From contig JAOZUO010000017.1 of the NCBI GenBank assembly GCA_029938605.1, positions 1-50,904 on the forward strand: DNA of 50,904 bases. Direction: 5' to 3'. The first letter of the stretch is position 1. Each line of letters starts with the position of its first letter. The translations under genes were made by a program, and so were the position numbers. This stretch comes from Deltaproteobacteria bacterium (lineage in GTDB: Bacteria; Myxococcota_A; Polyangia; HGW-17; JAJRWW01). The notes under the pieces were generated by a model, which saw only the letters and a program-made list of their open reading frames with translations, did not search any database and had not been told where the DNA came from. Positions 19,113-27,426 of the stretch are shown piece after piece.

Positions 19113-19271
19113 GGACCCGCTCGGATAGTAGTTGTCCAGCGCAGGGCGTCGAGGCGCCCGGCTCGCGAGGCACGACGAGGCGCATACTTATTGATATGCA
19201 ACGAGAAGTAACGAAGCGAGCCAGCGATGCATCGGCGGTTTGAGTGATCAAGTAATATTCGAGCGGGTCCT
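19112..19271 (+). repeat. Inverted-repeat element, copy 3 (divergent member of a three-copy family)
   Basis: 160 bp. The ends AGGACCCGCTCGGATA (19112-19127) and TATTCGAGCGGGTCCT (19256-19271) pair over 16 positions with a single G-U. The interior shares GTCGAGGCGCC, a central hairpin (GCATACTTATTGATATGC) and a GATGxATCGGCGG block with the copies at 24596 and 35944. The stem sequence differs from theirs but pairing is kept. It begins on the last base of the pth stop codon. Confidence 0.75.
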
Positions 19272-19357
19272 AAGACCCGCTGGCGTCACTCCGAATACAA
19301 TATTTTGAGAAAAAGGGTGCCGGATGTTGGCAGAGGAAAAAAGGGGTCGCCGAGGCC

Positions 19358-19612
19358 CTAGCTCTCTACGTAGGTGCGGATCTCCTCGAGCAGGGTGTTC
19401 TCGTCAATGCCGTTCCGGATGCTGTCCTTAAGGCAGTCGGCCAAGACCAGGAGCATATCGTCCACCCCACCATCAGCCACCACCCGGGCGTAGAGCATTC
19501 GGGCCTCCTTGGACTCGTCGCCTTTGAGATAGTCGCGAACCATGTCCAAACTCAGCTCACCCTCAAAATCGAGGATCAAATTGTCCAGTAGGTAGGATAT
19601 AAGCGGATTCAC
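19358..19612 (-). CDS. Small acidic protein of unknown function (84 aa)
   Basis: 84 residues, rich in Asp, Glu and Leu and predicted all-helical (MNPLISYLLDNLILDFEGEL at the start). The GTG at 19612 has GGAGGA 7 nt upstream, which fixes the start. No signal peptide, Cys or known motif is seen. It is divergent from the glycosyltransferase gene and has its own good promoter. The size and charge are like small regulatory or adaptor proteins, but no function can be assigned. Confidence 0.65.
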   Translation of the reverse strand: MNPLISYLLDNLILDFEGELSLDMVRDYLKGDESKEARMLYARVVADGGVDDMLLVLADCLKDSIRNGIDENTLLEEIRTYVES

Positions 19613-19711
19613 GGCGGATCCTCCGTTTGCATAGACGTCTCACCTGGAAAACGCCTCTCCCTGTTTTTGTGACACAGGGGTGTGGTTTTTCATAGAAAAC
19701 GCTTGGGTACT

Positions 19712-19739
19712 ATTATACTTTTTGACACAGCGCAACCAA
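19712..19739 (-). promoter_or_regulatory. Promoter for the 84-aa acidic protein gene
   Basis: On the minus strand, TTGGTT (19739-19734), a 16-bp spacer and a perfect TATAAT (19717-19712) precede the GTG by about 100 bp. The same AT-rich island (19680-19730) also contains TTGACA (19722-19727) on the plus strand and may serve the divergent glycosyltransferase gene. Confidence 0.5.
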
Positions 19740-19768
19740 AAACCCATATGGAGCGGTGAACGGTAGGC

Positions 19769-21310
19769 ATGACTTCCAGCCCCATCCAGCGTGTGCTCGT
19801 AGTCTCCTTTTCGGTGGTCCCCGATGCCAGCCGTCAGGGAATCGAGATCGAGACCGTGCTCAAGGCCCTCGCCCCTCGCTTTTCGGTGGATGTCCTCTCC
19901 ATCCGCACCGCCGCCATGGGGTTCGTGGAGCGGTACCGCCGCACCCGGATGCTGCGAGTTCCGGTGGGCGACGGCAGCCGGGTCGAGCAGGTGGAGGCGT
20001 TCCGTCGCGCGGTCCGGCGACAGCTCGAGGGCGCGGAGTACGACCTGATCCACTTCCGCTCAGCCTACGGGGGGGTCCCGGTCTGCAACCTCAAGGAGTA
20101 CCTGGACTGTAAGCTGGTCTACGAGGTGGCCCTCTCCAGCTCCACCGAGCGCGGCCGGGTGTCCCAGGCTGTGCTCGACGACTTGGAGACCGACGAAGAA
20201 TACTGCCTCTCCCAGGCGGATCTGATCATCGTGCGCTGCCAGTCCGCGGCCGACGACCTCATGGCGAAAGGCATCTCAGCCCCCATGGCGGTGGTTCCTC
20301 CGGGGGTGGACATCGACACCTTTGACTGGGAACCCAGCGTCCGCCAATCCTCCCGACGTATCGTCCATGTGGGCCGACTCGGTCCCGGGCGGGGGATCCG
20401 AAACCTCCTGGAGGCCTTCCGGGAGCTCCTCGAGTACTCCGAAGCCAACTTGACCCTGGTGGGCCCCGTGGAGGAGATCTTCTCATCCTACCTCGACGAC
20501 GCCATCGCCCGGCTCGGAATCAAGCCCCACGTCACCCTGCTGGGCGAGGTGGATCACGAGGAGATTCCGAGGATCCTCGCCATGGCAGACGTCTGCGTGA
20601 GCCCCTGGTCACCCGGGGCGGACCATCCGCTCTACGGCTATCCCAACAAGCTCTTCGAGTACATGGCCTGTCGGCGGGCAGTGATCGCCATGGACGAGCC
20701 CGTGATCCGGGAGCTGCTCGGACCCCGACCCCCCGTCAAGCTCGTGGCCCCGGAGGACGCCTCGGACCTGGCCTCCGCCATGCTTCAACTGCTGGCCGAC
20801 GACAAGGCCAACCGCCGACTGGCGGAAGATGGATACAACCTCGTGCGCTCCCAGTTCAGCGCCTCCGCGGCTCGGCGAGCGCTCCTGACGGCCTACGAAA
20901 AAGTCTTCCCCTCCGGCACCAACCTCTGGGGATACGAAGGCGCGTTGAAGCGGCCCGTCACCGGAACCTACAGCTCTCAGACCGGCAGTGACCGATTCCA
21001 CGACACCATGCCCCACACCGACGGAGCCTTCAACATCTCCGTAACTCCCTCGGGTGGCATCCGAGCCCTGGGAAGTCCCCCTAAGGCCCCCGAGACCTGG
21101 ATCTTGCTCTCACCGGACACCAACACAGACACCAGGATCCCCCGATCGACCAAGGACAGCGCAATCGAGAGCGAAACGGATCCCGAGTTCGTCGCGGCCG
21201 GCACCCTCCTGGGCAATGAAGGGGGAACAGCCCAACCCGATACCGATCCCCTGCAAAAAACCACCAGCCTTGAGCCGGATTCTGGACCTGGAACCCTTCC
21301 AGAGACATAA
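19769..21310 (+). CDS. Glycosyltransferase family 4 (GT-B fold) with disordered C-terminal tail
   Basis: 513 residues. The first ~385 form a GT-B retaining glycosyltransferase: an N-terminal Rossmann half with a Gly-rich nucleotide site in the second half (IVHVGRLGPGRGIRNLLEAF), followed by LTLVGPVEE and VTLLGEVDHEEIPRILAMAD. The acceptor-loop/active-site region is PLYGYPNKLFEYMACRRAV, with the conserved E of the EX7E motif. No signal peptide or TM helix, so it acts in the cytoplasm on activated sugars. From ~385 to the end the sequence is Pro/Ser/Thr/Asp-rich and looks disordered, which is not usual for the family. The glycan made is unknown. It is followed by an unrelated envelope operon. 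Confidence 0.88.
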   Translation: MTSSPIQRVLVVSFSVVPDASRQGIEIETVLKALAPRFSVDVLSIRTAAMGFVERYRRTRMLRVPVGDGSRVEQVEAFRRAVRRQLEGAEYDLIHFRSAYGGVPVCNLKEYLDCKLVYEVALSSSTERGRVSQAVLDDLETDEEYCLSQADLIIVRCQSAADDLMAKGISAPMAVVPPGVDIDTFDWEPSVRQSSRRIVHVGRLGPGRGIRNLLEAFRELLEYSEANLTLVGPVEEIFSSYLDDAIARLGIKPHVTLLGEVDHEEIPRILAMADVCVSPWSPGADHPLYGYPNKLFEYMACRRAVIAMDEPVIRELLGPRPPVKLVAPEDASDLASAMLQLLADDKANRRLAEDGYNLVRSQFSASAARRALLTAYEKVFPSGTNLWGYEGALKRPVTGTYSSQTGSDRFHDTMPHTDGAFNISVTPSGGIRALGSPPKAPETWILLSPDTNTDTRIPRSTKDSAIESETDPEFVAAGTLLGNEGGTAQPDTDPLQKTTSLEPDSGPGTLPET

Positions 21311-21439
21311 TCCGTAGAGGGTAACCTGCGACAAGTGGGCAATGCGTCGGACCAGGCTTGACCCGAACGGCATTGCTCTGGTACTTTTCTGACCCGAGAT
21401 TACACAAGCTTTTCGCTTGTCCCCCATAGGAGGAGTGAC

Positions 21440-21796
21440 GTGAATCGCCGCCTCATTTTCAGGGTTTTCGGCGTCCTGGTTGCCACCGGGCTCGTCGCTT
21501 GCGGGCCCATCCAGTTCGTCTCCCAGGTGACCATCCGCGCCGAGAAAGCGGTCTCTACAGCCAGACTGCACAAGGCGCACATCTACGCGAAATACGAGTA
21601 CTACGGCGCCGAGGCGTTCCTCGAGCAAGCCAAACACCGCGCCGGTTTCGGAGATTACCAGACCTCCTACCGGTACGGCGTCAAGTCCGAGAAGCTCGCC
21701 CAAAAGGCGGTGAAGCTCACCAAGCTCCGCCGCGAGGAAGAGAGCGACGTCGGCGACAAATCCGACCAGAAGCGGCCCACGCCGCCAAGGCCATAG
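21440..21796 (+). CDS. Small lipoprotein, DUF4398-like, upstream of an OmpA protein
   Basis: 118 residues. The GTG at 21440 follows AGGAGG by 6 nt. The N-terminus carries a signal ending GLVAC (lipid Cys 21). The mature part is a helical hairpin rich in Ala, Lys and Glu (YEYYGAEAFLEQAKHRAGFG), the pattern of DUF4398-type lipoproteins that are often found next to OmpA-family genes. The C-terminus is charged and Pro-rich. It lies 2 bp upstream of the OmpA-type gene, so the two are surely co-expressed and probably work together at the outer membrane or peptidoglycan. Confidence 0.75.
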   Translation: MNRRLIFRVFGVLVATGLVACGPIQFVSQVTIRAEKAVSTARLHKAHIYAKYEYYGAEAFLEQAKHRAGFGDYQTSYRYGVKSEKLAQKAVKLTKLRREEESDVGDKSDQKRPTPPRP

Positions 21797-21798
21797 CC

Positions 21799-23004
21799 AT
21801 GAATCGCTTTCGCCACCCCTGTCTGACTACCCTTCTGGGTCTAGCCCTGGTTACCACGGCCTGTGGATCACAGCTGGAGGGAAAAGCCACCGGCATAGAT
21901 AAGCTCATCAAGCAGGCCTGGAAAAATGGCGCCTACAAGTGCCAACCCAAGCACCTCACCTTGGCCGAGGCAAACCTACGCTTTGCCAGAGACCGGCTGG
22001 GGCAGGGCTTCTACCACGAAGCCAAGACCTTCATCGCCCTGTCCCAGAAGCACGCCAAGGCGGCCTACGACGGCAGCCCGCCCGAGCGATGTGCCCAGCG
22101 GGTGGTGATCGCGCCCCGGCTGCGTCCCCGGGCGCGCATCGTGGTCTCAGTGCTCGACACCGATGGCGACGGCATCCCCGACACCAAGGACAAGTGCCCC
22201 AACGACCCTGAGGACAAGGACAACTTCGAGGACGCGGACGGCTGCCCAGACCTCGACAACGATCTGGACGGCGTGCGGGATAAGGTCGACAAATGTCCGG
22301 CCACGGACAAAGACAAGAAGAACGCCTTCAAGGACACCAAAGAGGACAAAGACGGCTTTGAGGACGGCGACGGCTGCCCGGATCTCGACAACGACAAAGA
22401 CGGGATAGCCGACGTCATCGACAAGTGCCCCAACAAGCCCGAGGACAAGGACAACTTCGAGGACGACGATGGCTGCCCGGATCCTGACAATGACAAGGAC
22501 AAGATCTGCGACAAGAACTCGGCGATCCAGTCCAAGCTCACGGACTACGCCAAGATCTGCAAAGGGCTCGACAAGTGCCCCCTCAAGCCCGAAACCTACA
22601 ACGGCTATGAGGACGATGACGGCTGCCCGGACAAGAAACTGCTGGTCAAGGTAACCAAGACCAAGATCGAGCTGACCCAGAAAGTGTACTTCGCCTACAA
22701 CAAGGCGCGGATCAAAAAACGCAGCTACCAGCTTCTCAGGGACGTAGCAACGGTGATGAAGGACCGTCCCTCCATGACCGTACGTATCGAAGGCCACACC
22801 GACAGCCGCGGATCTGCACGCTACAACCGTCGCCTCTCCCAACGACGCGCCAAATCCGTGCGAAAGTTCCTCATCGGGCAGGGCATCTCCCCCACCCGCA
22901 TGAGCGCCGTCGGATATGGAGAGGATAAGCCCATCGCCAATAATCGCTACAGGGCTGGACGCGATAAAAATCGCCGCGTCGAGTTTTTCATCACGCATCA
23001 ATAG
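21799..23004 (+). CDS. OmpA-family lipoprotein with thrombospondin type 3-like calcium repeats
   Basis: 401 residues. The ATG at 21799 gives a lipobox VTTAC (Cys 22); an upstream extension has no signal. Residues ~25-110 are a helical, DUF4398-like region (LTLAEANLRFARDRLGQGFY) similar to the preceding small protein. Residues ~119-235 hold DxDxDGxxDxxDxCP repeats that bind calcium in thrombospondin type 3 and OmpA linkers. Residues ~293-401 are the OmpA C-terminal peptidoglycan-binding domain (VRIEGHTDSRGS, then LSQRRAKSVRKFLI). It should be anchored in the outer membrane and bind the cell wall. It is the second gene of a three-gene run with the barrel protein that follows after 11 bp. Confidence 0.92.
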   Translation: MNRFRHPCLTTLLGLALVTTACGSQLEGKATGIDKLIKQAWKNGAYKCQPKHLTLAEANLRFARDRLGQGFYHEAKTFIALSQKHAKAAYDGSPPERCAQRVVIAPRLRPRARIVVSVLDTDGDGIPDTKDKCPNDPEDKDNFEDADGCPDLDNDLDGVRDKVDKCPATDKDKKNAFKDTKEDKDGFEDGDGCPDLDNDKDGIADVIDKCPNKPEDKDNFEDDDGCPDPDNDKDKICDKNSAIQSKLTDYAKICKGLDKCPLKPETYNGYEDDDGCPDKKLLVKVTKTKIELTQKVYFAYNKARIKKRSYQLLRDVATVMKDRPSMTVRIEGHTDSRGSARYNRRLSQRRAKSVRKFLIGQGISPTRMSAVGYGEDKPIANNRYRAGRDKNRRVEFFITHQ

Positions 23005-23015
23005 GAACGCGAATC

Positions 23016-24593
23016 ATGTCCCAGCCCAACCGGTTCAGCCGCTCTTCGGTCATCGGCCTCGCCCTTCTCATCGCGGGGGGCGTGATGATCGCTGCGCCAG
23101 CCGTCGCGGACGCCAAGTGCAAAGCCAAGAACAAACGCAAGGTGAAGCGCTACACCAAGGCGGCCATGGACGACTTCGATCTGCTCGAGATCAAGTCCGC
23201 CCTCAAGAAACTTACCCGCGCCATCGATCACGCTGAGGACAACGACTGCGACGAGACCATAGAGTACGCCGACGCCCTGCTGAAAAAAGGCATCGTGCAC
23301 ATGCGGGGCGAGCAGGACCTCACCCGGGGAAAGAACTACATGCGCAAGGCCGTCAAGGCCAACGCCTGCGTGAAGTTGCCCGGAAACATGCCGCCCAAGC
23401 TTCAGCGCGTCTGGAAGAAGCTTCGACGAAGCCTGTCTCGGTTTAAGTGCAAGAGCGGAGGCGGTGGTGGTGGCGGCGGCGGTGGTGGCGGCGGCGGTGA
23501 TGGAGGGAGCGGCGGTGGCGGCGGCGGTGATGGAGGAAGCGGCGGTGGCGGCGGCGGTGATGGAGGAAGCGGCGGTGGTACCCCGGCCGTGAACTACGGC
23601 GATCCCCCGACCAAGGCTTGCGAGCACGCCGCCATCGACGAAGTGACGGCGGGCAACCCGGTCCGCGTAATCGTCAAGGTGAAGGACAACCTGAGCGCTG
23701 CCAAGGTCATCGTATTTTACAAGCCCCAGGGTGAAGCCTCCTACCAGAAGCTCAAGCTCAAAAAGACCGAGAACGGCTGGGCATGGACCGGGCTGATCCC
23801 GTCGGTGGCCGTGCACGGCCAGCGCCTGGCGTACTTCATCGAGGTTCAGAACGCAGGGGGCACGGCCATCTGCTCCCCTATCCGGGCCACCTCCAGCCAG
23901 CCGGAGATCATCATGGTCAAGCCGGGCAAGCGCACCCTGCCCAAGGGCTGTACCACCGAAATGCCGGAGGAGATGTGTCAGACCAACCCGGACCACCCGT
24001 GCTGCAAGAAGAGTAGCGGCGGCGGCGGCGGCGGCAGCAAACCTCCGCCCATCATCAAGGATCCCAATGCCTATCCCCGGTTCTACTTGAACGTCGGCTT
24101 CGCCATGGGCACGGGCTATTTGTCCACGAACATGGAAAGCTTCACGGGCGAGGTGCCCCACGTGGCGGGCTTCGCCATGGGTCCGGTGGGCGGCCAACTC
24201 GAGGCCGGTTTCTTCCTGGGCCGCAAGCATCTGTTATCCGCGGTGGCGCGTATAGGCGTCAGCTTCTCGGACTTCTCGTCGAGCGCGGTCACCTCCATGT
24301 CGATCATGGCGCGCTACCGCTACTTTTTGCTGGGCGGCGGCAAGAAAGACCTCTTCGGCGTGTATGCGGGCCCCGAGCTGGGCTACGCCAAAATCTTCCA
24401 CTCCCTCAAGGTGGGCTCGGCCAACCAAAACGATACCTTCCAGTCCGACTACCTGATTGTGGGCGCCGTGGTGGGCGCGCAGATCGGTACCCAGAAGGTG
24501 GCCGTTTTTCTCGAGTTGGATCCCAGCGTGATTCTGCCCAGACAGGCCACCTTCCACCTGGGTATCGCCCTCGGCGTGGTGCTGCGATTCTGA
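23016..24593 (+). CDS. Outer-membrane protein: helical Cys domain, poly-Gly linker, C-terminal beta-barrel
   Basis: 525 residues. A signal peptide of ~32 residues ends VADA. Next is a helical TPR-like segment (~35-145; LLEIKSALKKLTRAIDHAED) with paired Cys, then a Gly/Asp/Ser linker (~148-188) encoded by a 30-bp repeat. An Ig-like beta region follows (VIVFYKPQGEASYQKLKLKK), then a second Gly run, and from ~350 to the end alternating strands ending in Phe (LGIALGVVLRF), as in outer-membrane barrels. It is a tandem paralog of the next gene. No exact family is recognised. A porin or envelope-scaffold role is plausible given the OmpA-type gene immediately upstream. Confidence 0.82.
   Translation: MSQPNRFSRSSVIGLALLIAGGVMIAAPAVADAKCKAKNKRKVKRYTKAAMDDFDLLEIKSALKKLTRAIDHAEDNDCDETIEYADALLKKGIVHMRGEQDLTRGKNYMRKAVKANACVKLPGNMPPKLQRVWKKLRRSLSRFKCKSGGGGGGGGGGGGGGDGGSGGGGGGDGGSGGGGGGDGGSGGGTPAVNYGDPPTKACEHAAIDEVTAGNPVRVIVKVKDNLSAAKVIVFYKPQGEASYQKLKLKKTENGWAWTGLIPSVAVHGQRLAYFIEVQNAGGTAICSPIRATSSQPEIIMVKPGKRTLPKGCTTEMPEEMCQTNPDHPCCKKSSGGGGGGSKPPPIIKDPNAYPRFYLNVGFAMGTGYLSTNMESFTGEVPHVAGFAMGPVGGQLEAGFFLGRKHLLSAVARIGVSFSDFSSSAVTSMSIMARYRYFLLGGGKKDLFGVYAGPELGYAKIFHSLKVGSANQNDTFQSDYLIVGAVVGAQIGTQKVAVFLELDPSVILPRQATFHLGIALGVVLRF
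23481..23570 (+). repeat. 30-bp tandem repeat coding the poly-Gly linker
   Basis: Three copies of a 30-bp unit (10 residues, Gly-rich with DGGS) at 23481, 23511 and 23541. Copies 2 and 3 are identical, and copy 1 differs at two bases. The repeat is absent from the neighbouring paralog, so it arose after duplication or was lost there. Confidence 0.85.
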
Positions 24594-24595
24594 TT

Positions 24596-24756
24596 AGGGT
24601 CTGACCAGGAATAAGCTGGTCAGTTCAGGTCGTCGAGGCGCCCTGCTGGCAAGGACCAAGGAGCGAGGAAATCTTTATGATTCCGAGTGACGAGGGACGC
24701 AGTCAGCGGGGATGGATCGGCGGACTGAGCGATCTGGTTATTCCTGATCGGACCCT
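24596..24756 (+). repeat. Inverted-repeat element, copy 1
   Basis: 161 bp, starting 2 nt after the stop codon of the upstream barrel gene. The ends AGGGTCTGACCAGGAATAA (24596-24614) and TTATTCCTGATCGGACCCT (24738-24756) pair at 17 of 19 Watson-Crick positions plus a G-U. By my alignment it differs from copy 2 at 13 of 161 positions. It lies between the two tandem barrel paralogs. Confidence 0.85.
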
Positions 24757-24792
24757 TACTCCCAGAATTGTGGCCCCGACGCCTCATCCTGA

Positions 24793-24798
24793 TACAAT
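24793..24798 (+). promoter_or_regulatory. Possible -10 box directly upstream of the second barrel gene
   Basis: TACAAT lies 6 nt before the ATG at 24805, so transcription would start at or next to the start codon, a possible leaderless mRNA. No good -35 at 16-18 bp is seen. A TTGTGG is 19 bp upstream. Confidence 0.25.
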
Positions 24799-24804
24799 AT
24801 CGTT

Positions 24805-26259
24805 ATGGCAAATATGAACCCTGGTCGCCTGATGGTCGCGCCGGTGCTGGCCTGCGTGACACTCGTCGCCTTGCTGCTAGTCCAAGCCCAACCGGCCGAC
24901 GCGAGGTGTCGCACCAAGAACATTCGCAAGATCACGAAGCTCACCACCAAGGCGCTGGAAGACTACCAGATGCTGGAGATCAAATCCGCGCTCAAGCGGA
25001 TCATCCGTGCCATCGATCACGGCATCGACAACGACTGTGACAACAAGCTGGCCCATGCCAGGGCCCTCATGGTCCGCGGGATCATCCATCTGGCGGGACA
25101 GCAGGACAAAACCCGGGGCGAGCTCTATCTGGAGAAGGCCATCAAGGCCAACCCCTGCCTGAAGCTGGAGTCCGGGCAGCCCCCCCATGTCAGCAAGGTC
25201 TGGAGGAAAATCCGCCGCAGGTTCTCGAGGGTCAAGTGCCACGGTGTGGCCGTACGCGTGGTGGAACCCCCCGATCGCCCTGGAGGTGAAGGCACAGAAG
25301 ACAAACCCTGTAGCCACACCACGGTGGAGGATGCCAAGGCGGGCAAGCCCGTGACCATCATCGTCAACGTCGGATCCGACGTCGGGGCCAAAAAGGTGGT
25401 GGTGCGCTATCGGCCCCACGGGGCGGCCTCGTTCTCCAAGCTGCTTCTGACCAAACCCACCGATGGCAAATCCTGGACCGGGTCCATCCCCGGTAAGGAC
25501 GTGCATGGAACGCGCCTGGCATACTACATCGAGGTCGTGGGTCGCGGCAGTACCGTGCTGTGCAAACCCACGGCGGCCACGGCGGGGGCGCCGGAGATCA
25601 TCATGGTCAAGGGAGACCCGTGCCTGAACCTCCCCCCGGACTTCTGCGAGTCCAACAAGGACCACGCGTGCTGCACGCGCAAAACCTCCGGCCCGGGTTC
25701 TAAGCAGAAGCCCGGATCCAAGTCCCCCTATCCTCGCTTCTATCTCAACGCCGGCTTCGCCACGGGGTTCGGCTACCTCTCCACGAGCGCGGTGAGCTGG
25801 CAAGACTCCTCGCCCTACACCGCCGGCTTCGCCTTCGGGCCCCTGGGTGGCCAGATCGAGCTCGGCTTCTTCCTGGGAAAATCCCACCTGATCAGCCTGG
25901 CCGCCCGAATCGGCGTGGCCCAAACCCAGACTTCGGACACCCCGGTCGTCGCCTGGCAGGCGATGGCCCGTTATCGCTTCTTCGTGCTGGGCGGCGGAAA
26001 AAAGGACCTCTTCTCCCTGTACCTCGGCGCCGAGGTGGGCGGCGCCATGATCTACCACTCCCTGGAGGTCCAGACCCTCAATGACGGCATCCTGCTAGAC
26101 ACCTTCGAACACGGCTTCGTCATCCTGGGCGGCCTGGTGGGTATTCAAATCGGCACCCAGATGATCTCCTGGTACGTCGAAGTGGACCCCGTGGTGATCT
26201 TCCCCAAGCAGACCACCTTCCACCTGGGCATCAGCTCCGGAGTCGCGCTTCGTTTCTAG
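24805..26259 (+). CDS. Outer-membrane protein, tandem paralog of the preceding barrel gene
   Basis: 484 residues. It shares with the preceding gene the signal peptide followed by a Cys-containing helical domain (MLEIKSALKRIIRAIDHGID), the Ig-like beta region (VVVRYRPHGAASFSKLLLTK), a Cys pair near ACCTR and a C-terminal barrel-like region ending GISSGVALRF. The poly-Gly linker is replaced by a short Pro/Gly/Glu segment. Starts at 24805 and 24814 are both possible; no Shine-Dalgarno is seen at either. A 161-bp inverted-repeat element separates the paralogs. Convergent with the ArsA-like gene 27 bp downstream. Function is unknown. Confidence 0.82.
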   Translation: MANMNPGRLMVAPVLACVTLVALLLVQAQPADARCRTKNIRKITKLTTKALEDYQMLEIKSALKRIIRAIDHGIDNDCDNKLAHARALMVRGIIHLAGQQDKTRGELYLEKAIKANPCLKLESGQPPHVSKVWRKIRRRFSRVKCHGVAVRVVEPPDRPGGEGTEDKPCSHTTVEDAKAGKPVTIIVNVGSDVGAKKVVVRYRPHGAASFSKLLLTKPTDGKSWTGSIPGKDVHGTRLAYYIEVVGRGSTVLCKPTAATAGAPEIIMVKGDPCLNLPPDFCESNKDHACCTRKTSGPGSKQKPGSKSPYPRFYLNAGFATGFGYLSTSAVSWQDSSPYTAGFAFGPLGGQIELGFFLGKSHLISLAARIGVAQTQTSDTPVVAWQAMARYRFFVLGGGKKDLFSLYLGAEVGGAMIYHSLEVQTLNDGILLDTFEHGFVILGGLVGIQIGTQMISWYVEVDPVVIFPKQTTFHLGISSGVALRF

Positions 26260-26286
26260 CCGAAGAACCTTCTTCCGACCTCCAGC

Positions 26287-27426
26287 TCAAAGATAGGCAG
26301 CCAGGCGGCTGAGGCCGCCGAGGTTGTGTACATCTTCACCCAAAAGCGGCACGGTGGCGATGAGCGGAGGATGAGCAAACCGACCTTGGAGCCACTGTAG
26401 CTGCCGCTGATCCGCTCGGGCCAGAAGCTGGAATCTGGCGTGCGTGGCGCTGAGCCACTCCAGCAGCCGTAGCTGATCCGACGCGGGCATCTCGTCCACG
26501 AGGGGGCGCCGGGCCAGGTCCGCGGCGATATCCTCCGGATCCACCCGGTGGAGATTGGCCAGCCCGTGCATACGGTTCATCACGAGCCCGTCCACCCGCA
26601 ACCGCCGCCGCTCCAGCTGCCGAGCGAGCGCTACGGTCTCCTGCACGCTCGCCGTGGTGGGGGACGTAACCACAACATAGCTCACCTGGGGGCCCGACAG
26701 AAGGCGGTTCACGTGATCGATCCGCTCGGATACCCCCTCGATCACGGTCTCGAAGAGCACAAGGAACTGGGCGATCTGCTCGAGGAGTCCGGTGCCCACA
26801 ATGCGGGCCAGGCGACGGAGCACGTACGCCTTGGCCCCGCCCAGGACCGTCAAGCTCAGCCGCCCGGCCTTCAGGTAGGGTTTGACCAGCCACTGCACCG
26901 CCGGGCTCTCCAGGGCCCGCAACATCTTTCGGGGCGCGTCGAGAAAACCCAAGGCGTGGGTGGTGGGCGGAGTGTCGAGCACCACCAGGTCCCAGGTCCC
27001 CGCCCCAACCAGCTCGTGCAGCCGGGACACCGCGGCGTACTCATTCATTCCCGGCAGATCCCGGGCCATGGCTCGGTACAGGGGATGGCGCCTGAGCTGC
27101 TCGGTCAGCTCCGGGTCGCGACCCGCAGTAAGGAGCAACCGATCCAAGGCCGCGGCGGGATCCAGCATCATGGCGTGCAGTCCGGACGACGGCTCCAACC
27201 CCGCCGCCTCGAACCGCGCGGGCGCTACGGGCGAGGGCTCATCACCGAGGGTCACCCCGAGGGAGGTGGCCAGACGGCGGGCCGGATCGATGGTGCAGAC
27301 CAGGGTCCTCCGGCCAGCTTGTGCCGCCTTGAGAGCCAGGGCCGCGGCTGTGGTGGTCTTGCCCACACCGCCCGGCCCCAGAACGATGATCACCCGGGCC
27401 TGGTCAACCAGGGAGTTCAGGGTCAT
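26287..27426 (-). CDS. ArsA-family (anion-transporting/GET3-like) ATPase
   Basis: 379 residues from the ATG at 27426, which has GGAG 6 nt upstream. The deviant Walker A is GPGGVGKTTTAAALAL (~17-32), followed by the switch I region TIDPARRLATSLG and switch II LVVLDTPPTTHALGFLDAPR. These are typical of single-domain bacterial ArsA/GET3 homologs, in contrast to the two-domain ArsA of arsenite pumps. No arsenic-resistance genes are nearby. Eukaryotic GET3 targets tail-anchored membrane proteins; bacterial versions are poorly defined. It is the third gene of an operon with the WecA/CapD fusion, overlapping it by 23 bp, so a role in envelope biogenesis is more likely than arsenite export. That is inferred from context. 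Confidence 0.85.
   Translation of the reverse strand: MTLNSLVDQARVIIVLGPGGVGKTTTAAALALKAAQAGRRTLVCTIDPARRLATSLGVTLGDEPSPVAPARFEAAGLEPSSGLHAMMLDPAAALDRLLLTAGRDPELTEQLRRHPLYRAMARDLPGMNEYAAVSRLHELVGAGTWDLVVLDTPPTTHALGFLDAPRKMLRALESPAVQWLVKPYLKAGRLSLTVLGGAKAYVLRRLARIVGTGLLEQIAQFLVLFETVIEGVSERIDHVNRLLSGPQVSYVVVTSPTTASVQETVALARQLERRRLRVDGLVMNRMHGLANLHRVDPEDIAADLARRPLVDEMPASDQLRLLEWLSATHARFQLLARADQRQLQWLQGRFAHPPLIATVPLLGEDVHNLGGLSRLAAYL

Noticed and set aside
26287..27426. Arsenite-export function for the ArsA-like ATPase
   Set aside because: Single ATPase domain, no arsB/arsC/arsR nearby; context points to envelope biogenesis.
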